The notes under the pieces are model-generated. The model made no database searches. It was given only the letters and a program-made list of their open reading frames with translations, and had not been told where the DNA came from. Of a DNA stretch of 64,000 bases, positions 44,290 through 51,487 are shown one piece after another (position 1 is the first letter of the stretch; every line of letters begins with the position of its first letter). The position numbers were made by a program, and so were the translations under genes. The stretch is from Nocardiopsis potens DSM 45234 (GTDB lineage: Bacteria; Actinomycetota; Actinomycetes; Streptosporangiales; Streptosporangiaceae), in assembly GCF_000341105.1 (NCBI RefSeq), contig NZ_ANBB01000039.1, positions 1-64,000 of the forward strand. The letters are read 5' to 3'.

Positions 44290-44527
44290 CACCCCACGGA
44301 GTGAAGGTTCAAGCGAGCGGCGACGGCGGAGGTGGAGGCGGGTAGAGGTGATCGCCCGAGCGCAGCGTCCCACGGAGTTGAGGCTCAAGCCGGCAGCGAC
44401 GATAGAGGCGGAACGGCGCCGGGCTTCTCAGTCGGGCGCGGCGCCTCGCGGGGCGGGGGTTCAAGCGGGCAGCGGGGGCGGGAGGGCGTGCCGGCCGGTC
44501 GGTCCGGTGCGGCGCCCCGGCGGAGGG
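44290..44527. repeat. Repeat array, three units in forward orientation
   Basis: Three degenerate units 74-77 bases apart, each with a GTGCGGCGCCCCGCGG-like stretch followed by (A/G)GGTTCAAGC(G/C)GGCAGCG; the TTCAAG cores fall near 44310, 44384 and 44461. The last ends in GCCGGCCGGTCGGTCCGG. They are inverted relative to the units at 45.0-45.4 kb. Confidence 0.65.
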
Positions 44528-44911
44528 GGCGGGCCCACTCGCCTGGGCCCGCCAGGGGGTCTTATCCCTATATGCCTGGTTTGCGGCGGGGATCGGGCGG
44601 GAGCGGGGGCGCCCTGCACACCTCCGCAGCACCCCGATTACATCTACCAGCAAGTACTAGCCTCCAAGGGCCCCGCCACCCCCTCGCCGATCACCCAGAG
44701 TGGTCAAGACGGGCCCTCCCTGCAGGGCAAAAGCGACATCTCGCTCCCGCGCCGCCCCTGCCCGGGTTCCGGCCCCCTGCTTTGCGGCCTTGCGGGCGGC
44801 TCGAACCCCCGATCACCGGCCCGATCGGGGTTGTTCGGGGCCCGGGAGGCCTGTTCCGGGCCAGGATGCGCGCCCGGGAATCACCGGGGTGCTCTCGCGG
44901 TGCGCAGGGCA
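44528..44911. other. Core between the oppositely oriented repeat arrays
   Basis: It opens with a hairpin, GGCGGGCCC (44528-44536)/GGGCCCGCC (44545-44553), then an AT-containing stretch CTTATCCCTATATGCCTGG and later GATTACATCTACCAGCAAG. A second hairpin is CCCCGATC (44807-44814)/GATCGGGG (44823-44830). No convincing gene on either strand; function unknown. Confidence 0.45.
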
Positions 44912-45009
44912 CCCCACCCAACCATCACCCTACGCATTCACCCAGGTCAGGGAGGTGCGGCAGTTTCAAGGGCGGCCGGCCCCGACGCCCGGGCAACGCG
45001 GGAACGGCG
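44912..45009. repeat. Conserved block shared with the window start
   Basis: This block matches bases 2-98 at about 85% identity by eye, in the same orientation, beginning CCCCACCCAACCATCACCCT. In both places reverse-oriented 70-77 bp units follow. It may be one end of the repeated element. Confidence 0.7.
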
Positions 45010-45410
45010 AACCCGCCCCGTGAGGCGCCGCGCCCGGGCGACGCCTGCACCCCGCCCCTACCGCTGCCGTCGCCGCCCGTCTTGACCTCCGCTCCGCGGG
45101 GCGCCGCACCCGACCGACCGGCCGGTGCCCCTGCCCACCTTCGCCGCCCGTCTTGACCTCCGCTCCGTGGGGCACCGCACCCGACCGACCAGCCGGTCCC
45201 CGCCGCCGCCCTCGCTGCCCGTTTGAACCGCCACCCCGTGAGACGCCGCGCCCGGGCGACCGCCTCCGCTCCGCCCCTACCGCTGCCGTCGCTGCTGGTC
45301 TGAACCTTCACCCCGTGAGGCACCGCACCAGACCGACCAGCCGGTCCCCCTCCCCGCCCTCGCCGCCAGCCTGAACCCCCGCCCCGCGAGACGCCGCACC
45401 TGACTGGAGC
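45008..45410. repeat. Repeat array, six units in reverse orientation
   Basis: The (T)TGAACC/TTGACC cores fall near 45008, 45081, 45152, 45222, 45299 and 45370, spacings 70-77 bases. The unit has the form CCCGTCTTGACCTCCGCTCC, then GCGCCGCACC, then CCGACCGACCGGCCGGT. Since the spacing is not a multiple of three, the open frames through it change phase from unit to unit, so this is not a protein repeat. Confidence 0.75.
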
Positions 45411-45720
45411 GCCCGACCCCGCCGCCACCCGCGCCGCCGTCGCCACGGCCACCGCCCCCACCACCCCACCTGCAGCACCTCCACGAAAAGGAGAGGACCA
45501 CGACCGGGAAACCCACCAGGAAAGGGGCCCCGGGCGCGCCCCCTGGGCCGGCGGAGGCCCATCACGTGCACCCGGGGCCCGGTCCGACGGCGCCCCGAGG
45601 GCCCGGCGGAGATCCAGCGGGGATCCGGCAGGAATCCGGCGACGGCACGGCGCGCAGGCACGCCGAACGGCGGAGACGAATTCACCGGAATCGGGGGTTG
45701 CCGACCGACCGATACTCAGC

Positions 45721-45736
45721 ATACTGTAGCCGGTAT
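45721..45736. promoter_or_regulatory. GntR operator, copy 4
   Basis: ATACTGTAGCCGGTAT, a weaker copy of the palindrome, 70 bases before the diaphorase fusion gene. It ties the electron-transfer genes to the same regulator. Confidence 0.65.
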
Positions 45737-45805
45737 ACAAAATCCTGTGATGTGGCTAACACGTCGATACCTGCTCTTTCGGACACGGAGAGGTGAGCGG
45801 GGAAC

Positions 45806-47962
45806 GTGGATCTTCAGCACTTGGAAGCACCGCCGACCGACACCGAGCGCGCCGCGGTCGACGCACTCCTCGGGCCGGCCGGGTCCGCCTGGGAAGGCGG
45901 CGACCGCACCGAGGGCGACCTGCGCCGCGCCGACGGCGGGCACGCCGCGCGCGCACGCCGGGACCTCCTCCTCCCCGCGCTGCACGCGGTCAACGACCGG
46001 ATCGGCTGGGTCAGCGAGGAGGCCCTGGGCTACATCTGCCGGCGGCTGACCGTGCCGCCCGCCGAGGCGTACGGCGTCGCGACGTTCTACTCGATGCTCT
46101 CCCTGCGCGAGCGGCCCCGGCGGCAGGTGCACGTGTGCACCGACATCGCCTGCACCGCCCGCGGTGCGCGGCGGCTGCGCGCCGAGGTCGCCGAGCGCCT
46201 GGGCGAGCCCGGCCACGCGCCCCGCTCCGGGCCGCCGGAGGGGGCGGCCCGGCCCGAGGGCGCGGAGGATGCGGAAGGCCCGGCCGCGACCTGGGCGGAG
46301 AGCCCCTGCCTCGGGTTGTGCGAACGGGCCCCGGCCGCGCTCGTGCTGGAGGCCGGGGAGCGGCCGCGCTACGCCGTCGCCGCGCCCGCCACCGCCGAAG
46401 AGGTGTGCGGAGCACCGGCCCCGCCGGATGCGGCCCCCGGCGTTTCCGACGCCTCCGGCGCCTTCACCGATCCCGCCGCTCGCCCCGCGCCCGCCGGCGC
46501 GGACCGCACCGATCGCACCGACCGAACGGGCCCCGCGGACGGCACGAGCGGCACGAACGGTTCGAACGGCGCGCACCGCCTGAACGGCGCCTCGCCCAAC
46601 GGCGGCCGGCCCGCGCCCCGCACCACCTTCTCCCCCGACCCGCTGCCCGGGCCCGCGCCCGAACCGCCCCCGGAGGCGTCGGTCCCCCAGGCCGGGGACC
46701 CCGGTCTGGTGCTGCTCCGGCGGATCGGCACCGCCGACCCCGAGGACCTGGACTCCTACCGCGCCCACGGCGGGTACGCGGCGCTCCGCCGAGCGCTGCT
46801 GCTGGGCCCCTCCGGGGTGATCCGGGAGGTCACCGACGCCGGGCTGGCCGGGCGCGGCGGCGCGGCCTTCCCCACCGGCCGCAAGTGGGCGGCCACCGCC
46901 CAGCGCCCGGAGACCCCGCGCTACCTGGTGTGCAACGCCGACGAGAGCGAGCCCGGCACCTTCAAGGACCGGGTGATCATGGAGGGCGATCCGTTCTCCC
47001 TGGTCGAGGCCATGACCATCGCCGGGTACGCCATCGGCGCGCGGACCGGCTACCTCTACATCCGCGGCGAGTACCCGCGGGCGCTGTCCCGGCTGGAGAA
47101 CGCGATCGCCCAGGCCCGCGCCCGCGGCCTGCTCGGTTCGGACGTGCTGGGCTCGGGGTTCTCCTTCGACATCGAGATCCGCCGCGGCGCGGGCGCCTAC
47201 ATCTGCGGCGAGGAGACCGCGATCTTCAACTCGATCGAGGGGCTGCGCGGCGAGCCGCGCAGCAAGCCCCCGTTCCCGGTGGAGTACGGCCTGTTCGGTC
47301 GCCCCACCGCGGTGAACAACGTCGAGACGCTGGTGAACGTGCTGCCGATCCTGCAGATGGGCGGCCCCGCCTACGCCTCGATCGGGGTGCCCGGTTCCAC
47401 CGGTCCCAAGCTGTACTGCGTCTCGGGGACGGTGGCCCGCCCCGGCGTCTACGAGCTGCCGTTCGGGGCGACCCTGCGCGAGCTGCTGGAGCTGGCCGGC
47501 GGCTCCGCCTCCGGCCGGGCCCCCCGGGCGGTGCTGCTCGGCGGCGCGGCCGGCGGCTTCGTCCGCGGCGACGAGCTCGACTTCCCGCTGACGGTGCAGG
47601 GCGCCCGCGATGCCGGGACCACCCTCGGCTCGGGTGTGGTCCTGGTCTTCGACGACACCGTGGACCTGCCCGCCGTGCTGGTGCGCATCGCCGCGTTCTT
47701 CCGGGACGAGTCCTGCGGGCAGTGCGTCCCGTGCCGGGTGGGCACGGTCCGCCAGGAGGAGGCGCTGGTCCGCCTCTCCGGCGGCACCGCCACCGGCACC
47801 GAGCTGCCGCTGCTGCGCGAGGTCGGCGAGGCCATGCGCGACGCGTCCATCTGCGGGCTCGGCCAGACCGCGTGGAACGCCGTGGAGTCGGCGATCGACC
47901 GGCTGGGCGTGTTCGCGGAGACCGCCCCCGCTTCCCCCACCGCTCCCGAGGAGGCCCCGTGA
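45806..47962 (+). CDS. NuoE-NuoF fusion: NADH-binding diaphorase of formate dehydrogenase
   Basis: 718 residues from a GTG at 45806. NuoE-like part (about 1-200): the [2Fe-2S] ligands CTDIAC (Cys111, Cys116) and CLGLC (Cys168, Cys172). A low-complexity linker (about 205-290) contains DRTDRTDRTG and Asn/Gly-rich repeats. NuoF-like part (about 300-705): the FMN/NADH loop GRGGAAFPTGRKW at 349, CNADESEPGTFKDR, GAGAYICGEETA and the [4Fe-4S] site ESCGQCVPC (637-643) plus Cys683. The two subunits normally separate in FdsG/FdsB are fused here. It passes electrons between NAD(H) and the iron-sulphur protein encoded next, whose GTG overlaps its stop. Confidence 0.88.
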   Translation: MDLQHLEAPPTDTERAAVDALLGPAGSAWEGGDRTEGDLRRADGGHAARARRDLLLPALHAVNDRIGWVSEEALGYICRRLTVPPAEAYGVATFYSMLSLRERPRRQVHVCTDIACTARGARRLRAEVAERLGEPGHAPRSGPPEGAARPEGAEDAEGPAATWAESPCLGLCERAPAALVLEAGERPRYAVAAPATAEEVCGAPAPPDAAPGVSDASGAFTDPAARPAPAGADRTDRTDRTGPADGTSGTNGSNGAHRLNGASPNGGRPAPRTTFSPDPLPGPAPEPPPEASVPQAGDPGLVLLRRIGTADPEDLDSYRAHGGYAALRRALLLGPSGVIREVTDAGLAGRGGAAFPTGRKWAATAQRPETPRYLVCNADESEPGTFKDRVIMEGDPFSLVEAMTIAGYAIGARTGYLYIRGEYPRALSRLENAIAQARARGLLGSDVLGSGFSFDIEIRRGAGAYICGEETAIFNSIEGLRGEPRSKPPFPVEYGLFGRPTAVNNVETLVNVLPILQMGGPAYASIGVPGSTGPKLYCVSGTVARPGVYELPFGATLRELLELAGGSASGRAPRAVLLGGAAGGFVRGDELDFPLTVQGARDAGTTLGSGVVLVFDDTVDLPAVLVRIAAFFRDESCGQCVPCRVGTVRQEEALVRLSGGTATGTELPLLREVGEAMRDASICGLGQTAWNAVESAIDRLGVFAETAPASPTAPEEAP

Positions 47963-48963
47963 GCACCGCCCGAACCCGCGTCGCCCCGGTCCCGCTGGGC
48001 CTGCCCCGGCGCCTGGTCGACATCACCCTGGACGGCGAGCAGGTCCGCGTCCCCGAGGACTCCACCATCCTGGACGCCTGCGGCGCGGTCGGCACCGAGG
48101 TGCCCACCCTGTGCTACGGCGACACGCTCACCCCGCGCAACGCCTGCCGGGTGTGCGTGGTGGAGGTGGCGGGCGCCCGCACCCTGGCGCCGGCCTGCTC
48201 GCGCAAGGTCGAGGAGGGGATGGAGGTGCGCACCGACTCCCCCCGGGTCCGGCACAGCCGCCGGCTGGTGCTGGAGCTGCTCGGCTCCTCGGTGGACCTG
48301 TCCACCACCCCGGGCGTGGCGGAGTGGAACGAGCGGTACGGGGCCGACCCGGACCGGTTCGGGCCGCGCGCCGAGCCCGCGCCGCTGGGCGAGCGGGACG
48401 CCCGGCACGCCGGCGAGCACGAGGCGGGCGACGGGTCGGCCGCCGCCACCGTGGAGCAGCCGGCCAAGGACGACAACGACCTCTACGTGCGCGACTACGC
48501 CAAGTGCATCATGTGCTACAAGTGCGTGGACGCCTGCGGCGAGCAGTGGCAGAACACCTTCGCGATCGGTGTGGCCGGGCGCGGCTTCGACGCCCGCATC
48601 TCCACCGAGCACGACGTGGCCCTGCCCGATTCGGCCTGCGTGTACTGCGGGAACTGCATCGAGGTCTGCCCGACCGGGGCGCTCTCCTTCACCACCGAGT
48701 TCGACATGCGCGCCGAGGGCACCTGGGACGAGTCGCGGCAGACGCGGACGACCACGGTGTGCACCTACTGCGGGGTGGGGTGCAACGTGACGCTGCACGT
48801 CCAGGAGAACGAGATCGTCAAGGTGACCTCCCCGCACGACAACCCGGTCACCCACGGCAACCTGTGCATCAAGGGCCGGTTCGGCTTCCAGCACGTGCAG
48901 CGGGACGGCGAGCGGGCCGACCGCAGGGGGCGGAGCGGCGGGGGACCCGGGAGAATGGGATGA
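47959..48963 (+). CDS. Iron-sulphur N-terminal part of formate dehydrogenase (split alpha subunit)
   Basis: 334 residues. Modules in order: a [2Fe-2S] ferredoxin domain (Cys52, 63, 66, 80; NACRVCVVEVAG), two [4Fe-4S] ferredoxin clusters (Cys183, 186, 189, 193 and 227, 230, 233, 237), and at the C-terminus the molybdopterin Fe4S4 module VCTYCGVGC (268-275) with Cys303 in LCIKGRFGFQHV. In ordinary alpha subunits this last module is followed in the same chain by the catalytic body. Here it ends with a charged Gly-rich tail, and the catalytic body is encoded 3.8 kb upstream. Starts with a GTG overlapping the diaphorase stop. Confidence 0.87.
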   Translation: MSTARTRVAPVPLGLPRRLVDITLDGEQVRVPEDSTILDACGAVGTEVPTLCYGDTLTPRNACRVCVVEVAGARTLAPACSRKVEEGMEVRTDSPRVRHSRRLVLELLGSSVDLSTTPGVAEWNERYGADPDRFGPRAEPAPLGERDARHAGEHEAGDGSAAATVEQPAKDDNDLYVRDYAKCIMCYKCVDACGEQWQNTFAIGVAGRGFDARISTEHDVALPDSACVYCGNCIEVCPTGALSFTTEFDMRAEGTWDESRQTRTTTVCTYCGVGCNVTLHVQENEIVKVTSPHDNPVTHGNLCIKGRFGFQHVQRDGERADRRGRSGGGPGRMG

Positions 48964-49021
48964 GCCGCACACGGGCGCGCCGGTTCCGTGGCGGGCAGAG
49001 CACCGGGGAGGCGGAGGCCTT

Positions 49022-49882
49022 ATGGGACGAGTGACGACCCGCGAGAAGGTGCTGCGGATCAGGGACGGGTCCGCCGGCGACCGCGCGGACACCCTCGTCG
49101 TCGAGGAGCCGATGGAGATCCGGTTCGGCGGGACCCCGCTCACCGTCACCATGCGCACCCCCGGCCACGACTTCGACCTGGCGGCGGGGTTCCTGGCCGG
49201 CGAGGGGGCGGTGGCGGCCGCGCGCGACATCACCGCGATCCGCTACTGCCTGGGCACCGCCGAGGACGGCTCCAACACCTACAACGTGGTGGACGTGGCG
49301 GCCGCGCCGCACGTGCCGCCGCCCGCCGCGTCGCTGGAGCGGAACTTCTACACCACCTCCTCCTGCGGGCTGTGCGGCAAGTCGAGCATCGACGCGGTGC
49401 ACACCGCGATCCGCTGGGAGGTCGCCGACGACCCGCTGCGACTCACCCCGGAGGAGCTGTCGGCCCTGCCGGACCGGCTGCGCGCGGCCCAGCGGGTGTT
49501 CGACCGCACCGGCGGGCTGCACGCCGCCGGCCTGTTCGACGCCGGCGGCGAGCTGCTCTGCCTGCGCGAGGACGTCGGCCGGCACAACGCGGTGGACAAG
49601 CTGGTCGGCTGGGCGCTGCGCGAGGACCGGCTGCCGCTGCGCCGCACGGTCCTGATGGTCTCCGGGCGCGCCTCCTTCGAGCTGGTGCAGAAGGCGCTGA
49701 TGGCCGGGATCCCGGCCCTGGCCGCGGTCTCGGCGCCCTCCTCCCTCGCCGTCGAGCTGGCCCGCGCCCACGGCCTGACCCTGGTCGGGTTCCTCCGCGG
49801 CACCTCCATGAACGTCTACGCCGGTCGACACCGGATCACCCTGGAGGCGGCGTCTCCGACGCCGATGGCGGCCCAGCGGTGA
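49022..49882 (+). CDS. fdhD: Formate dehydrogenase accessory sulfurtransferase FdhD
   Basis: 286 residues. The paired cysteines are in TTSSCGLCGKSS (CxxC), followed by LHAAGLFDAGGELLCLREDV and GRHNAVDKLVGWAL, and the end reads GFLRGTSMNVYAG; all are FdhD hallmarks. It transfers sulphur from a cysteine desulfurase to the molybdenum cofactor, which formate dehydrogenases need for activity. It closes the formate dehydrogenase gene group, 58 bases after the iron-sulphur subunit gene, with GGAGG before the ATG. Confidence 0.94.
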   Translation: MGRVTTREKVLRIRDGSAGDRADTLVVEEPMEIRFGGTPLTVTMRTPGHDFDLAAGFLAGEGAVAAARDITAIRYCLGTAEDGSNTYNVVDVAAAPHVPPPAASLERNFYTTSSCGLCGKSSIDAVHTAIRWEVADDPLRLTPEELSALPDRLRAAQRVFDRTGGLHAAGLFDAGGELLCLREDVGRHNAVDKLVGWALREDRLPLRRTVLMVSGRASFELVQKALMAGIPALAAVSAPSSLAVELARAHGLTLVGFLRGTSMNVYAGRHRITLEAASPTPMAAQR

Positions 49883-49903
49883 CCCCGGCCGGGCCGTAGG
49901 CGC

Positions 49904-49947
49904 GGGACCGGCCGGCGCTCACCAAGCCCCCGGCGCCGACCGGTCCC
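49904..49947. terminator. Hairpin between fdhD and the first Crp/cyclase cassette
   Basis: GGGACCGGCCGGCGC (49904-49918) pairs with GCGCCGACCGGTCCC (49933-49947) with one mismatch and a 14-base loop, in the gap between convergent genes. Confidence 0.6.
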
Positions 49948-50036
49948 GACACCTCGGTGCGCCCCGGCCCTCCCCGAGGGCCTCTCCGGGCCCGCACGGC
50001 CGGGCGCGGAGCCGTCCGGCCCCCGCCCGCTACCCG

Positions 50037-50861
50037 TCACCCGCAGAACGCCGTGTCGGTGCAGAAGTCCTCGGCGGCGGTGGCGTGGACCTCCGCGACG
50101 GTGGCGCGGTCGTGCTCGGGGCCCGCGGAGACCAGCACGTACACCGGGTCGTCACCGAACGCCCTGGCCAGCACGTAGCGGGGGCCGTGCTCGGGGTTGT
50201 CGTAGGTGTACTCGAACTCGACGGCGGTCCCGTCGTCGGAGTAGGACAGCTCCGTGTAGCCGGGGTAATCGGGGACGTAGGCGAGGACCTCGTCCGCTTC
50301 GGCGGAGGGGTCGGTTCCGGGGTCGGCGTCCCACATCACCTGGAGGCGGTAGCGGGGGTCGTCGGCCACGTAGACGGCGCCCGCGCCCTCCGCGCCGTCG
50401 GGGGCGCGGTCCCAGCCGTCCGGCACGCGGAGCGCGAACCCGTCGGCCTCCTCCACCCACTCGTAGCCGCCCGCGGCCTCGTCCTCCCCGGCAGGGGGCG
50501 CACCGCCCTCCGCCTGGTCCTCCTGCGGCCGCTCCTCTTCGGGCGGCGCCTCCCGGTCCGGCGGGGCGCCGCCTTCGGCTCCGCCGTCCGGTGGGGACTC
50601 CGTCCCCGGGGCGGCTCCGCCGGGGCCGACGCCGATCTCCTCCTCGCCTCGGCCGGTCCCGGCGGCGAGGAGCGCCACCGGGAGGCCGACCAGCAGGACC
50701 GCGGCGATCACGACCCCCGCGATGATCCCCGCCCGGCCCGCCCCCTGAGCAGGCCTCCGCCCCGCCCGGGGAGGCGGTCCGGCCGGCCCTCCGGGCCGGA
50801 CCCAGCGCTGCTGCTCCGGGTCCCACTCCAGGTGCCCGCCGGCCATACCGGTTCCGCCCAT
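50037..50861 (-). CDS. Single-pass membrane protein with an extracytoplasmic domain (cassette I)
   Basis: 274 residues. A Pro/Arg-rich cytoplasmic start is followed by one hydrophobic segment (AGIIAGVVIAAVLLVGLPVALLA, about 44-66), then an acidic Pro/Gly/Glu-rich linker to ~130 and a compact C-terminal domain (YEWVEEADGFALRVPDGWDR to DFCTDTAFCG). The two C-terminal Cys may form a disulphide. This layout resembles actinobacterial surface or sensor proteins, but I recognise no family. Its ATG overlaps the stop of the upstream gene (TGATG), making it the last member of cassette I. Confidence 0.75.
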   Translation of the reverse strand: MGGTGMAGGHLEWDPEQQRWVRPGGPAGPPPRAGRRPAQGAGRAGIIAGVVIAAVLLVGLPVALLAAGTGRGEEEIGVGPGGAAPGTESPPDGGAEGGAPPDREAPPEEERPQEDQAEGGAPPAGEDEAAGGYEWVEEADGFALRVPDGWDRAPDGAEGAGAVYVADDPRYRLQVMWDADPGTDPSAEADEVLAYVPDYPGYTELSYSDDGTAVEFEYTYDNPEHGPRYVLARAFGDDPVYVLVSAGPEHDRATVAEVHATAAEDFCTDTAFCG

Positions 50862-51436
50862 CAGCCGCCCTCCCGCCCCTCCGCCGCACCGGGGGCCAGG
50901 TCCACGAGCTTCTTCAGGGCGTCCAGCACCTCCGCGGCGCCGGCGGCGCCGCGCAGCACCGTGCTGCCGCCGGTGAACAGCCGGGCCAGCCGCTCCACCG
51001 CCTCGCGCCCGGGGCCGCCCTCCGCGGCGATCTCCCGTTCGGCCCGGGCGAGTTCGCCGTCCACCGCGGCGATCTCCACGGTGTGCTCCCGCCCGGCCAG
51101 CTCCTTGCGGACGCCCGCCAGCGCCCCGGCCAGCTCTCTACGGGCCGTACCGGTGTGCACCGAGGCGTCCACGGCCTTGCTGCCCGGCCCGACCGCCGCG
51201 GCTCCGCCCGCGACGTGGCCGCCGATGACGACCTGCCCGGGCGGGGCGGCGGTCGGGCGCACCGTCGGCGCGGGGAGGTCGGCGGGGGCCGGGCCGCCCT
51301 CCCTGCGGGCGCGGTCCTCGGCGCAGGCCTCGGTGCCGGTGGCGATCGCGCCGCCGAGCATCGAACCCGCGATGTAGAGTCCCGCCCCCTGCTCGCCGCC
51401 GATGGTCTCCGGCTCTTCGGGGTCGTGATGCGTCAT
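50861..51436 (-). CDS. Uncharacterised Gly-rich-motif protein (cassette I)
   Basis: 191 residues. Two similar glycine-rich strings occur: GAGLYIAGSMLGGAIATG (about 17-34) and QVVIGGHVAGGAAAVG (about 68-83). The C-terminal half is helical (ELAGALAGVRKELAGREHTV, then LARAEREIAAE and FTGGSTVLRGAAGAAEVLDA). No catalytic motif, signal peptide or membrane segment. The first string closely resembles the C-terminal VFVGGSVTGGAIASG of the membrane protein encoded just upstream, suggesting that both proteins carry the same interaction motif. Gap to the upstream gene 51 bases. Unknown function. Confidence 0.65.
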   Translation of the reverse strand: MTHHDPEEPETIGGEQGAGLYIAGSMLGGAIATGTEACAEDRARREGGPAPADLPAPTVRPTAAPPGQVVIGGHVAGGAAAVGPGSKAVDASVHTGTARRELAGALAGVRKELAGREHTVEIAAVDGELARAEREIAAEGGPGREAVERLARLFTGGSTVLRGAAGAAEVLDALKKLVDLAPGAAEGREGG

Positions 51437-51487
51437 GTCCCGTCTCTCTCTTCGTCCTCTTCGTCCAGGCCCTCGAGGGGTGCCCCG

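Noticed and set aside
44807-44830. Reverse tRNA T-arm (GGGGGTTCGAGCC) near the hairpin
   Set aside because: The flanking bases do not form a full T-stem or acceptor stem; chance similarity is more likely.
44290-45410. tRNA-like units in the repeat array
   Set aside because: Unit length (70-77) and GGTTCAAGC resemble a T-arm, but I find no matching acceptor or anticodon stems and the units overlap without spacers, so no tRNA call is justified.
44309-45740. Long open frames through the repeat array as secreted or repetitive proteins
   Set aside because: The repeat spacing is not a multiple of three and the same motif is read in different frames along one open frame, which is expected for non-coding GC-rich DNA.
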